Positions 39,404 through 47,699 of a DNA stretch of 64,000 nt are shown in pieces. This stretch comes from Synergistales bacterium (lineage in GTDB: Bacteria > Synergistota > Synergistia > Synergistales > Aminobacteriaceae): positions 1 through 64,000 of the forward strand of contig BNVH01000003.1 of the NCBI GenBank assembly GCA_025997955.1. The letters run 5' to 3'. A model generated the notes under the pieces. That model was not told the DNA's origin and did not search any database. It was given only the letters and a program-made list of their open reading frames with translations. Within the stretch, counting starts at the first letter, position 1. The number at the start of each line of letters is the position of its first letter. Made by a program: the position numbers and the translations under genes.

Positions 39404-39431
39404 AATATATCACAAAATCAGAGACTGTCAA
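39404..39431 (-). promoter_or_regulatory. promoter of tRNA-Arg
   Basis: On the minus strand TTGACA (39431-39426), 16-nt spacer, TATATT (39409-39404), 16 nt before the first tRNA base. Confidence 0.8.
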
Positions 39432-39508
39432 ATCCAAATTTTTTTGTTTTCTCATTTTTTTATGAAGATATTTTTTCCACTCTCCAACATATGCTTACGC
39501 ATGATGTT

Positions 39509-40240
39509 TTACCACTCAAAGTTATCGCCCAGATAGAATTTTCGAGCCAATGGGTCTTCCATAACTTCCTCTGGCTTGCCGTTTAGGATGATGCGGCCGT
39601 TGTGGATAAGATATGTCCTGTCTGTGATTGAAAGGGTTTCTCTGACGTTGTGATCTGTTATAAGAACGCCAAAGTTCTGCGCTCTAAGGTCTTGAATCAT
39701 ATCCTGAATGTCGTTGACAGCTATTGGGTCTATGCCGCTGAATGGCTCGTCCAACAGAATAAAGTCCGGGCGTATAGGCATTGCGCGCGCTATCTCTACG
39801 CGCCGCTTCTCACCGCCGGACAGCGCGTGCCCCTTGGTGTCCGCGAGGCGCGACACGCCAAAACGACGCATTAGGCTTTTAGGAGAGATGGTAGCGCGTT
39901 TGCCCATCTCCTGATAGACCAACTCGAGATTTTCTCGCACGGTGAGGTTTCGAAAAACCGACGTCTCTTGCGGTAGGTATCCGATACCGAGACGTGACCT
40001 CTTATAGACCGGCAAGGCCGTGACGTTTGTTTCTCCTATAAAAACAGAGCCGGCGTCAGGGCGCACGAGACCGACGATCATATAAAACGATGTGGTCTTT
40101 CCGGCGCCGTTTGGCCCCAGTAAGCCCACTACCTCACCCTGTTTCACTTCTATATCCACGCCGTCGACTATTAGCCTGTCCTTGTAGCTCTTGCGAAGCC
40201 CGACGGCGGAGAGTTTTTTTGGAGCGGCGGCAATACTCAT
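39509..40240 (-). CDS. lptB: lipopolysaccharide export ABC transporter ATPase
   Basis: 243 residues, single ATPase domain. Walker A GPNGAGKTTSFYMIVGL, signature HALSGGEKRRVEIARAM, Walker B FILLDEPFSGIDP, H-loop LITDHNVRETL. All match LptB closely. It powers LPS transport through LptFG and the LptC/A/D bridge. It overlaps lptA by 4 nt and is last in a five-gene envelope operon. LptF/G and LptC are not in the window. Confidence 0.96.
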   Translation of the reverse strand: MSIAAAPKKLSAVGLRKSYKDRLIVDGVDIEVKQGEVVGLLGPNGAGKTTSFYMIVGLVRPDAGSVFIGETNVTALPVYKRSRLGIGYLPQETSVFRNLTVRENLELVYQEMGKRATISPKSLMRRFGVSRLADTKGHALSGGEKRRVEIARAMPIRPDFILLDEPFSGIDPIAVNDIQDMIQDLRAQNFGVLITDHNVRETLSITDRTYLIHNGRIILNGKPEEVMEDPLARKFYLGDNFEW

Positions 40241-41079
40241 GGGTCTTGCTTTCTTTTCTTTTCCCGATTTGCTTTTTCTTGGCTCATGTCAATGGTGATA
40301 CGCGCTCTGCCAGTATCACCGCCTGCTTCGTTGCGTCGGTCGCCTATCGCCTCTATGACGTTGGTCACCGGGAAATACACCACGGAGTGAGAGTCGAGAG
40401 TACGCCCTTTTTGCACGGCCTTCACGCCCCCCGTGAGCACAACGCTGCCTCTTAGAGCGGAGTAATACGCCGCGTCGCTTTTTACGTCTATCATCTCACC
40501 CTCAAAATTTGGGCGCCCTTTTAGCCAGACTTTTTTTTCGGCCGTAAGCTCTGTCAACGCGCCATCCGCTAATTTTCCGTAAGCCGTATCGGCTCCAAAA
40601 ACCACGCTTGTCGCGTAATCCTCAAGCCGGCGCACGTTTTTGGCCGAAAAGTCCTCGCCTTTTATATAAAACTTGTCCGCGTCCACATATATTCGCCCGA
40701 CTTGCCCTTTTACGTTATTCTCAACTGTATAAGTCGGCAGCTGCGCTAAATAAAGCGATATATTTCCGGCCGCTATCTCGACCCAATCACCCTGCCAGTC
40801 GCCCGACGCCACAATACCTTCTGAGAAATGCACCTCCTTGCTTGTGATGTTGCCCTCTCCGCGCGGCGCGACGACAGTTAGTCCGTCGGCCTGTATTATG
40901 ACGTTTCCCTCCGCTGAAAAGTTGCCTGTTTTGGAGTCAAAACGCATCATGTCGGCTGTTATCTTCGCGGTATCTGGCAGATTTTCAATATCGCTCGCGG
41001 AATGAGCCTTGTGTGCGTAGCCGAAAACACAAACAGAAAATATAAAAATGGCCGAAAACAGGAGTAAAATTTTTTTCAT
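40237..41079 (-). CDS. lptA: LptA-like periplasmic LPS transport protein
   Basis: 280 residues from the ATG at 41079, which overlaps the upstream stop (ATGA). Signal peptide of about 28 residues (AHKAHSA). The OstA/LptA beta-jellyroll follows (ADMMRFDSKTGNFSAEGNV, then GLTVVAPRGEGNITSKEV). At 280 residues it is longer than typical LptA (about 180), so part may stand in for LptC; that is inference. It proves an outer membrane. Confidence 0.85.
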   Translation of the reverse strand: MKKILLLFSAIFIFSVCVFGYAHKAHSASDIENLPDTAKITADMMRFDSKTGNFSAEGNVIIQADGLTVVAPRGEGNITSKEVHFSEGIVASGDWQGDWVEIAAGNISLYLAQLPTYTVENNVKGQVGRIYVDADKFYIKGEDFSAKNVRRLEDYATSVVFGADTAYGKLADGALTELTAEKKVWLKGRPNFEGEMIDVKSDAAYYSALRGSVVLTGGVKAVQKGRTLDSHSVVYFPVTNVIEAIGDRRNEAGGDTGRARITIDMSQEKANREKKRKQDP

Positions 41080-41699
41080 GGATTCCACAAAAGCGAACGG
41101 TTGGACGAAGACGGATCGCTGAGGGGAAGCTCCACCCAGCCCCAGGGCGATATAAGGATATAGCGAACACTTATGCCTTGTTCAGCAAGGGCGTTTACGT
41201 GGGCTGTATAGTGAATGTTGTCCCAAAACGCGAATGTGTCGCTGAGCACCCAGACCCTCTTGCAATGGGCGCGGTTGAAGAGCGCCGCGTAGTCTATGGC
41301 CGTTCGGACGCCGCTTTCGTAGTCGGGCGGGTCAATACTGACCACAACGGCGTCGGCGCGTCCTTGCGGACGCTTCGTGTTTGGGATTATATCGACGTAG
41401 TCCTCAAGGCTTTCCAAGTCAGCAAAAAGCCTCTCTAAGTCCATATCGTCGCCCTCGCTCTCGAACATCGCCGTCACAGGATCCATGCCCTTGTCAGACG
41501 GCGCGTTCACAGTATCGAGAAGCCAAGTCTGAATTTTGGCTATGGCGTCTATGATATAGTTCGGATACTCGGTTTCGGAAATAGCCGTCAATAATTCGGT
41601 CACTGTTATCTCGCCGGGCTCAATAATTTTCCTGTCTTCTTTCCTGCCTTCTATTTTTCCTTTTTCGCGTTGTCCACTTCTATCAAAATTCATATTCAT
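41076..41699 (-). CDS. conserved-looking protein of unknown function in the lpt operon
   Basis: 207 residues from the ATG at 41699 (GAGG 8 nt upstream); the open frame reaches 41735 without a site. No membrane helix or signal. After a charged N-terminus (RKEDRKIIEP) it has an acidic helical part, then DAVVVSIDPPDYESGVRTAI and RVWVLSDTFAFWDNIHYTAH. The last part looks like a Rossmann-type beta-alpha fold. I do not recognise it. It overlaps lptA by 4 nt, which ties it to envelope biogenesis. Confidence 0.7.
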   Translation of the reverse strand: MNMNFDRSGQREKGKIEGRKEDRKIIEPGEITVTELLTAISETEYPNYIIDAIAKIQTWLLDTVNAPSDKGMDPVTAMFESEGDDMDLERLFADLESLEDYVDIIPNTKRPQGRADAVVVSIDPPDYESGVRTAIDYAALFNRAHCKRVWVLSDTFAFWDNIHYTAHVNALAEQGISVRYILISPWGWVELPLSDPSSSNRSLLWNP

Positions 41700-41738
41700 A
41701 AAATTAACCTCGTTATTCATAAAGGTGATATGCAAAAG

Positions 41739-42329
41739 TCAGGCAAAAAAACATTTAAGGGCAATCAGAAGAGTGCCTACCGCGGTGGTTAGTAGAGAAT
41801 GACGCTCGCTTATCCATAAAACACTGAGATCGAACGGCCCGGCGACCTCCTGCCGCTCTGGCCAACGTACAGGAAAAAACGCGCCCGTTTTTCTTCTGTA
41901 CCGCTCGTATTCCTCTCCAAACTTCCCCAAGAGAAACTCCTCTTCGTATGGAACTATCAAAACAGTATACAGCAAAAAAAACGTAACGGCCATAATTAAC
42001 ACAGGCACAAGCCCCGCCATGACTCCCCAACCCAAGCCTATCATGCCATTGCCAACGTAAAGCGGATTGCGGATAAAGGCGTAAGGACCCCAAGTCGTCA
42101 GCCTCTCCGCGCCTACGCGCTCGCCTCTGTAGCGGCGCACGCACCCCACGCTCCAAAACCTGAGAGCCTGCCCCAAAAACACAAACGGCAATCCCAATAC
42201 AAAAGAATCACGCGTCGGGTGGGCGAGCGCAAGGATTGCCACAAACAGGAGAGTCCAGACTCCTCCGCGCAGCTGAAACGCTTTTGCCCTGATTTGCGCA
42301 AGTCGCTGTGAAACGCCTGAGTTATTCAA
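41739..42329 (-). CDS. isoprenylcysteine-carboxyl-methyltransferase-like membrane protein
   Basis: 196 residues with five or so membrane helices. The ICMT/PEMT-family motif is seen: LTTWGPYAFIRNPLYVGN, and later VPYEEEFLLGKFGEEYERYR. Such enzymes methylate lipids or small molecules with S-adenosylmethionine at the membrane. The substrate is unknown. It overlaps the preceding gene by 4 nt (ATGA). Confidence 0.85.
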   Translation of the reverse strand: MNNSGVSQRLAQIRAKAFQLRGGVWTLLFVAILALAHPTRDSFVLGLPFVFLGQALRFWSVGCVRRYRGERVGAERLTTWGPYAFIRNPLYVGNGMIGLGWGVMAGLVPVLIMAVTFFLLYTVLIVPYEEEFLLGKFGEEYERYRRKTGAFFPVRWPERQEVAGPFDLSVLWISERHSLLTTAVGTLLIALKCFFA

Positions 42330-43414
42330 CTTAGTGGATGGTATGAATTAGCGGCTTTTTCCTTAGCCGCTACGACAATTGCGGGGTCTTCATGGGAGAC
42401 CTCTTCCATAACGTCCCAGCCGAGCATTCTTATCACCACTGCCATGCCCATAAATATGGATATGTATTCAGTGAAGAAGCGCCATATTATCGCGATGACT
42501 CCAGCCATGTTGTGAGGCATGAGCATAGCGAACAAAAACGCGCCGCCACCCTCCGCGACGCCGCTCGCGCCCGGAGTTGGGATAAAATAAAGGACGAACA
42601 TAAAGACGGCCTGCACGATAAGGGTTTTTGGATATTCAAACGGCAAGCCAACCGCCGTCATAAGTATAGGCAAGATGGAGAAGATACAGAGAAGGTGCAC
42701 AATGGACAAGGCGGCGGCAAGCAGTGTATAAGGCGCTCCCTTTCTTGAGACGGTCATTTTGAAGTTCGCGCTGTAGTTGTCCATCTCGCGGTCAAGCCAA
42801 CGGCATGTCTTTTTGAGATTGGAAAAGGACAGTAATTTCACGATGCGCAGGCGCAGGGCTATGTTTTTCCCCAAACGTTTAAATATCCGAGGAGATATGA
42901 CGGTGAACGCTATGAATGCCCAAGTAAGGAGTATGACGACGAACACATAGCGCACTACGCCTTTAATGAAAGCGTTGCCGTCTAAAAGCGCGGGGTTCAT
43001 ATGAAGGGCGAAAGGAACGACAAGCGTCAGTATAAGGACCGTGAGCATTGTGCGTATCGTGGTTATAGCTATACCCTTTCCTATAGGGACGCCCTTTTTG
43101 TACAGAACGTAGACCTGAAACGGTCCGCCCCCGCTCTGCATGGGGGTTACAGCGCAGCCAAAATAGTGCAGCCATGTCAAAATTATGCCCATTTTAAAGG
43201 ACATTTTCTCCTCGGCGGCTTTTGCCAACGCGCAAAAACGCCCGGTATCACAAGCCCAAGCCGCCAACATGAACACAAAAGCCAACAGGAAAAAACGCTT
43301 GTCCGCGTTTATGAGACACGATATTGTTTCTTCATCTATGCTCTTAAACAAAACAATACCGCTGGCCCCGAACGTAAATAAAATGAAGAGAATAAGCCCC
43401 TTGCGTAAAGACAA
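42326..43414 (-). CDS. flippase-like / LPG-synthase-TM-region protein (UPF0104)
   Basis: 362 residues with eight or nine membrane helices. It resembles the membrane part of MprF (lysylphosphatidylglycerol flippase): LTWLHYFGCAVTPMQSGGGP, FIPTPGASGVAEGGGAFLFA. No C-terminal synthase domain. The start is a TTG at 43414 with AAGGAG 9 nt upstream. First gene of the operon to lptB, so it may move a lipid or polymer precursor for the outer membrane (inference). Confidence 0.85.
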   Translation of the reverse strand: MSLRKGLILFILFTFGASGIVLFKSIDEETISCLINADKRFFLLAFVFMLAAWACDTGRFCALAKAAEEKMSFKMGIILTWLHYFGCAVTPMQSGGGPFQVYVLYKKGVPIGKGIAITTIRTMLTVLILTLVVPFALHMNPALLDGNAFIKGVVRYVFVVILLTWAFIAFTVISPRIFKRLGKNIALRLRIVKLLSFSNLKKTCRWLDREMDNYSANFKMTVSRKGAPYTLLAAALSIVHLLCIFSILPILMTAVGLPFEYPKTLIVQAVFMFVLYFIPTPGASGVAEGGGAFLFAMLMPHNMAGVIAIIWRFFTEYISIFMGMAVVIRMLGWDVMEEVSHEDPAIVVAAKEKAANSYHPLS

Positions 43415-43435
43415 TAGGATCCGCTCCTTTCATCA

Positions 43436-43465
43436 GATTTTTAATTAAATTTTTAATTAAAAATC
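43436..43465. repeat. 30-bp all-but-perfect AT palindrome
   Basis: GATTTTTAATTAAA, TT, then its reverse complement (14-bp arms), just upstream of the flippase gene and ending at the 197-aa gene's stop. It also holds TTTTTAATTAAA twice in tandem. Confidence 0.8.
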
Positions 43466-44057
43466 ACTGCGCTGACGTAACAAGAGTTCTGAGAGATTGA
43501 ATATGAGTTGCAAACTGAACCACGTATGGCAGGAGCGACTCGCGAATACATTGCGACATATCTATATAGAGCTTCTCGTTGTGGAGTTGACCCAACCTGT
43601 CTATACCGCCGGCCAAAGACTCTCTGAGCTTGGTTATGCCGTTTGCGTTGTCGTCCATCCCCATTTCGAGTATGGCGGAACAGTCCTCGAAGACGTGCAA
43701 AAGCCAATCCAACCCTTCCGCCGCCTGAGCGAGTTTATTCTCCGCTATGGCCAGTTCGTTTTTTTCGAAATGTGTGGCTATTTCGTCAAAGCCGTTTATG
43801 AGACGCGGCGAGTAGTCGATAGCGTCATCCAAGGAGGCGCGTATGAGATCACGTACCGGCGTGGACTTGAAATGCGCCGCCATTCCTCCTGTGATATTTG
43901 CGAACGCCTCCTCATCCATCTCCACAAAATCGACGCGAATCTCTGATATAACGCGTCCCTGTTTCGCTACTTCTCCCCGAATCGTGCTCAAAATATTGCT
44001 CGCGTCTATGTCTTTTGGCAATCCGGCGACTTTCTGTCCGTCCAGATATACATTCAT
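43464..44057 (-). CDS. protein of unknown function (197 aa)
   Basis: Starts at the ATG at 44057, with GGAGG 8 nt upstream. Residues 1-60 look like a small beta-rich domain (NVYLDGQKVAGLPKDIDASN; EIRVDFVEMDEEAF). The rest is helical: SLDDAIDYSPRLINGFDEIA and GLDWLLHVFEDCSAILEMG. No signal peptide or membrane helix. I do not recognise a family. It has its own good promoter and ends at an AT palindrome. Confidence 0.75.
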   Translation of the reverse strand: MNVYLDGQKVAGLPKDIDASNILSTIRGEVAKQGRVISEIRVDFVEMDEEAFANITGGMAAHFKSTPVRDLIRASLDDAIDYSPRLINGFDEIATHFEKNELAIAENKLAQAAEGLDWLLHVFEDCSAILEMGMDDNANGITKLRESLAGGIDRLGQLHNEKLYIDMSQCIRESLLPYVVQFATHIQSLRTLVTSAQ

Positions 44058-44113
44058 AAGGCCGACCTCCACTAATTAAAAAAATAAATTTTTAAGTCTG
44101 CAACAGCTAAAAT

Positions 44114-44141
44114 ATTGTAACACAGTCGAGTCTTTCGTCAA
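44114..44141 (-). promoter_or_regulatory. promoter of the 197-aa unknown gene
   Basis: On the minus strand TTGACG (44141-44136), 16-nt spacer, TACAAT (44119-44114). Confidence 0.65.
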
Positions 44142-44202
44142 ATGTCTATTGAGATGTATTATGCGGTAATATAGAAGAACTGGCGAAAGGAAAAGAGATG
44201 AA

Positions 44203-44238
44203 ATGAGCGGCATCGGCTTTTGGCCGCGCCGCTCTCTT
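44203..44238. terminator. terminator after the Fe3+-type binding protein gene
   Basis: GAGCGGC and GCCGCTC arms with an inner CGGC-CAAAA-GCCG hairpin. The minus-strand tail ATTTCATCTCTTTT is T-rich. Confidence 0.7.
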
Positions 44239-44258
44239 TAGATTTGAGGGTCACTCTT

Positions 44259-45281
44259 TTATTCCTTATACTCGCTACCTATCTCCTTGTTCCATTTCTC
44301 AATGAGGCGGGACTTGTTGGCGGCGTCCCACTGGTCGTCCTGGTTGACGAGGTTCATCTGAGAGAGCGAAAAGCCGGTGTCGGTGGCCGTGGCTTGGTTT
44401 GATAGAGGGATGACGTACCACTTTGCGATTATGTTCATGGCGTTTTTGCCCAGGACCCAGTCGTAAAGTTTTTTGGCGTTGAGGGAGTCGGGGCCCTTCA
44501 GGATGGACATGGACGCCGTCTCGAAGCCCGTGCCGTCGGTTGGGATGTTTATCTCAAGCGGCGCGCCCTCGACTTTCAGCTTCACCTGGTCGTGAAGGTA
44601 GCCGATGGCCACCGGGATCTCGCCGATTGCAGCGCTCTTACCGGGGGCGGAACCGGAGCGAGTGTACTGCTCTATGGCGCCGTCGAGCTTTTTGAGGTAC
44701 GCGAAAGCCTTGTCCTCGTCGCCGCCGTTTATGCGGATGAGCGTCGTCACCATGTTGTATGCCGTGCCTGACGTGCTGGGGTGCGCGACGCGGACTCGCT
44801 TGGCGTACTCGGGCTTCAGCAGGTCAGCCCAAGATTTGGGCGCGTCTATCTTTAGCTCCGCGGCGCGCTTCGTGTTCACGCAAAAAGCTATAGGCGCTAC
44901 GTATAGGCCAATCCAGTAATTTTCGGGATCGCGGTTCTTCTCGGGGACGCTAGTTCTAACCCTCGAAGCGTAGGGAGACGTCAGCCCTTTCAACTTGGCC
45001 TCGATATGCTGAGTTCCGACGCCGCCCACCCATATTGAAGCCTGGGGGTTCGATTTCTCGGCCTCAAGACGCGCTACGGCTTCGCCTCCCGAGAGGCGCA
45101 CCCACTCGACCTTGATGTTAGTCTCTTTCGTGAATTCGTCAAACAGGGCTTTGGCGAGCGGCTCTTCCAAAGTGGTATAAGCCTTGACCGTCTCCGTCGC
45201 CGCTACAGCCTGAGTTGTGAGCAATACCGCAAGACACAACCCAAAAACACCCGAAAAGAAAACTCGAAAAGAATTTCGCAT
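44259..45281 (-). CDS. Fe3+/phosphonate-type ABC substrate-binding protein
   Basis: 340 residues, signal peptide of about 28 (TTQAVAA). Type II periplasmic fold related to AfuA/FbpA and 2-aminoethylphosphonate binders: AYTTLEEPLAKALFDEF, ASIWVGGVGTQHIEAK, AYNMVTTLIRINGG. The Tyr pair that holds ferric iron in FbpA is not obvious, so the ligand is open. No permease or ATPase is adjacent. It is bounded by a terminator and a divergent gene. Confidence 0.85.
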   Translation of the reverse strand: MRNSFRVFFSGVFGLCLAVLLTTQAVAATETVKAYTTLEEPLAKALFDEFTKETNIKVEWVRLSGGEAVARLEAEKSNPQASIWVGGVGTQHIEAKLKGLTSPYASRVRTSVPEKNRDPENYWIGLYVAPIAFCVNTKRAAELKIDAPKSWADLLKPEYAKRVRVAHPSTSGTAYNMVTTLIRINGGDEDKAFAYLKKLDGAIEQYTRSGSAPGKSAAIGEIPVAIGYLHDQVKLKVEGAPLEINIPTDGTGFETASMSILKGPDSLNAKKLYDWVLGKNAMNIIAKWYVIPLSNQATATDTGFSLSQMNLVNQDDQWDAANKSRLIEKWNKEIGSEYKE

Positions 45282-45414
45282 GACAGAACAACCTCCCTAT
45301 AAAATAAATTTTAGTAACGCTTTAGTTCATTTATAATAACATTAAAGTGGATTATAATAATGGATAAGTGCAAAAATTACAAAAAATTTAGGAACATTTG
45401 GGGGATAACTGCCC

Positions 45415-46056
45415 ATGCAAGACATCATAATTTATGGCGCGGGAGGACTTGGGCGGGAGATTCTTTTTTTAATTGAGAATATAAATACCCAAAAGCCCGA
45501 ATGGAACTTTCTGGGGTTTGTCGACGACGGAAAACCGGTAGGCGCTCCAATTGGGATGAAAAAGATAATAGGCGGCGGTTCGTGGCTTGCGTCGATAGAT
45601 AAACCGGTTGCCGTTGTCATGGGCTTCGCTGATAGTGGCGCAAAGGCGTCGCTTTATGATAAGCTCTCCTTGAATAAAAATATATTTTTCCCGGTAATAA
45701 AACACCCGACCGCTTTAATAGCGTCGAGTTCTGTTTTGAGCGAGGGGGTTGTCGTTTCGGCTTTTTGTATTGTGGCTCCAGACGCAAAAATAAAACAGGG
45801 AGTTTTTTTGAATTGGTATTCAAGCGTAGGACATGATTCCGTTTTGGGAGATTTTTGTTCCGTAATGCCAAGTGTCAATCTGTCGGGCGGCGTCACCGTC
45901 GGGGACAGGACGCTGATCGGCGTCGGCGCTAAAATACATCAAAATCTTAAAATCGGATCTGACGCTGTGGTGGGCATGGGCAGCATCGTCTTGTCAAACG
46001 TCCCCGACCGTTGCACAGTGCTCGGCAACCCGGCAATAATTATTAAGAAGGGGTAA
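45415..46056 (+). CDS. NeuD/PglD-family sugar O-/N-acyltransferase
   Basis: 213 residues. N-terminal PglD domain with the nucleotide-sugar loop (IIIYGAGGLGREILFL), then a left-handed beta-helix (GVVVSAFCIVAPDAKIKQG; SGGVTVGDRTLIGVGAKIHQ). The catalytic His is likely in YSSVGHDSVLG. It acetylates a sugar for surface polysaccharide. A GT4 gene lies 0.5 kb downstream, separated by two small genes. Confidence 0.87.
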   Translation: MQDIIIYGAGGLGREILFLIENINTQKPEWNFLGFVDDGKPVGAPIGMKKIIGGGSWLASIDKPVAVVMGFADSGAKASLYDKLSLNKNIFFPVIKHPTALIASSSVLSEGVVVSAFCIVAPDAKIKQGVFLNWYSSVGHDSVLGDFCSVMPSVNLSGGVTVGDRTLIGVGAKIHQNLKIGSDAVVGMGSIVLSNVPDRCTVLGNPAIIIKKG

Positions 46057-46081
46057 TAAATATAGAGAGGAGAAATGCGAT

Positions 46082-46228
46082 ATGCCGCTGATTTCGGCTT
46101 TTTTTGGGATTTTGATCTATATGTTCGTGGAGGCGTGGGCCGCTCTTCGCGAGGACGAGATAAACGCGTCTTGGATCGCTTTGAATGAAAGCAGCGAAGT
46201 GATAAAAATAAAAGGGCTGGAGGGGTAA
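46082..46228 (+). CDS. shortened DUF4160 protein (48 aa)
   Basis: Below usual length cut-offs. ATG at 46082 with AGAGGAG 9 nt upstream. The start MPLISAFFGILIYMF matches the DUF4160 N-terminus, then VEAWAALREDEINASWIALN matches its C-terminus. About 35-40 central residues, including the HFHV-type motif, are missing, and the frame is kept. The next gene (DUF2442) begins 3 nt later, with its ribosome site inside this gene. The DUF4160/DUF2442 pair is a toxin-antitoxin-like couple; the shortened protein is probably inactive. Confidence 0.75.
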   Translation: MPLISAFFGILIYMFVEAWAALREDEINASWIALNESSEVIKIKGLEG

Positions 46229-46231
46229 ATC

Positions 46232-46513
46232 ATGAATAGCTTTTATCCTGTCGAGGTTCAGCCTCTCGAATGTTATAAGCTGCTGGTGACGTTTGACAAC
46301 AGTGAGAGAAGGATGTTTGATGTCAATCCTTATCTGGACGATGACTTTTTCAAGCCTCTCAAAGATGTCAACGTTTTTAACTCTGTGAAGGTGAATTCCA
46401 TATCGATTGATTGGGGCGGCAATATCGATATTTGCCCTGACGAGCTTTACTATAACAGTGCGCCTTATAGTGCGAACGAATCGCTTGAGATAGGCCAAAA
46501 AAGGAGCTCATAA
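46232..46513 (+). CDS. DUF2442 protein
   Basis: 93 residues, normal length. Typical order: PVEVQPLECYKLLVTFDNSE, RRMFDVNPYLD, then FNSVKVNSISIDWGGNIDI and DICPDELY. DUF2442 often follows DUF4160 in pairs thought to be toxin-antitoxin modules (function not established). This member looks whole while its partner is shortened. It ends 1 nt before the GT4 start. Confidence 0.87.
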   Translation: MNSFYPVEVQPLECYKLLVTFDNSERRMFDVNPYLDDDFFKPLKDVNVFNSVKVNSISIDWGGNIDICPDELYYNSAPYSANESLEIGQKRSS

Positions 46514-46514
46514 T

Positions 46515-47660
46515 ATGCCAAAATTGCTAATTGTAACTACGGTTGCCGCCACGCTTCGCGCGTTTTTGCTGCCTTATGCCCGGCATTTCAGGCAACAGGG
46601 ATGGACGGTAGACGCTATGTCAAATGGAGCGTCTGGCTGCCCGGAGTGCGTGAAGAGCTTCGACGAGTGCTACGATATACCGTTTAGCCGAAATCCGCTC
46701 AATATACAAAACTACAAGATACCGGGGACAGGGGAAAGGGTCGGCGCAAAAATCAGGGAGGTCGTTCAGGCGGGCGGGTATGATATAGTCCACGTACACA
46801 CGCCCGTGGCGGCGTTTTTGACTCGCTTCGCCTTGCGCAAAGAGGAAAAGAGGCCAAAAATAGTCTACACCGCCCACGGATTTCATTTTCATAAGGCCAA
46901 GGGAGTCAGCGTCTATAAAAACGTATTGTACGCGGGTTTAGAGCGCATAGCGCGTGACTGGACGGACCATACAATCGTCATAAATCAAGAGGACTACGAT
47001 ATGGGGATAGCCTGCAAGGTGGCCTATAGAGAAAACATATCGCTTTTCCCTGGCATAGGCTTGGATTTTTCGCGCTACTCACGGGAGAACGTCGATGTAT
47101 CGAAAGTCAGAGAACTGCACGAGGAGCTTGGGTTGGGCAAGGGTGACGAGTTGTTCTTGATGGTGGGGGAGTTCAACCTGGGCAAGCGGCACAAGGACGC
47201 TATACAGGCCTTGGCTGGGACGGGCAGAGCGAACTTTCACCTCGCTCTCGCCGGAACCGGGCCCCTTGAATTGCGGATGAAACAGCTCGCTATCGAGCTC
47301 GGCGTCGGGAGCAGAACGCATTTTCTCGGGGTTAGGGATGACGTATCGCTTCTAATGTTGTCATCTCGGGCCACTGTTTTGCCGTCCGAGCGCGAGGGTT
47401 TGAGCCGCAGCGTCATGGAATCGATTTGTCTTGGCATCCCGGTCTTAGGGAGCGATACGCGCGGGATAAGGGACATTATCACAAGCCCTATACGCGGCGC
47501 TCTCTTCCCTGTCGGCAACTCGGCGGCTCTCGCCGCCGCCATGATCTTGGCCGTAGATGATGCGAGACAGGAAAGGCCCGAGCCTGACGAGGCGTGGAGA
47601 ATCGAGAATCTTATAGACCTTCACGAGAAACTATATAAAAAACTGCTTATTGGCTTATAA
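46515..47660 (+). CDS. GT4-family glycosyltransferase
   Basis: 381 residues. Two Rossmann domains. GT-B/GT4 motifs: VHVHTPVAAFLTRFA and TAHGFHFH in the acceptor half; FLMVGEFNLGKRHKDAIQAL, then LPSEREGLSRSVMESICLGIP (the EX7E site) in the donor half. Similar proteins build capsule or O-antigen. The sugar donor cannot be named. AAGGAG precedes the ATG. Confidence 0.9.
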   Translation: MPKLLIVTTVAATLRAFLLPYARHFRQQGWTVDAMSNGASGCPECVKSFDECYDIPFSRNPLNIQNYKIPGTGERVGAKIREVVQAGGYDIVHVHTPVAAFLTRFALRKEEKRPKIVYTAHGFHFHKAKGVSVYKNVLYAGLERIARDWTDHTIVINQEDYDMGIACKVAYRENISLFPGIGLDFSRYSRENVDVSKVRELHEELGLGKGDELFLMVGEFNLGKRHKDAIQALAGTGRANFHLALAGTGPLELRMKQLAIELGVGSRTHFLGVRDDVSLLMLSSRATVLPSEREGLSRSVMESICLGIPVLGSDTRGIRDIITSPIRGALFPVGNSAALAAAMILAVDDARQERPEPDEAWRIENLIDLHEKLYKKLLIGL

Positions 47661-47699
47661 TATTTGACCATACAAGCAATACTAAGAGGAGAGGTTTGC

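Noticed and set aside
47661..47699. possible T-box leader before ileS
   Set aside because: Only 39 nt separate it from the preceding gene; no stem or T-box sequence.
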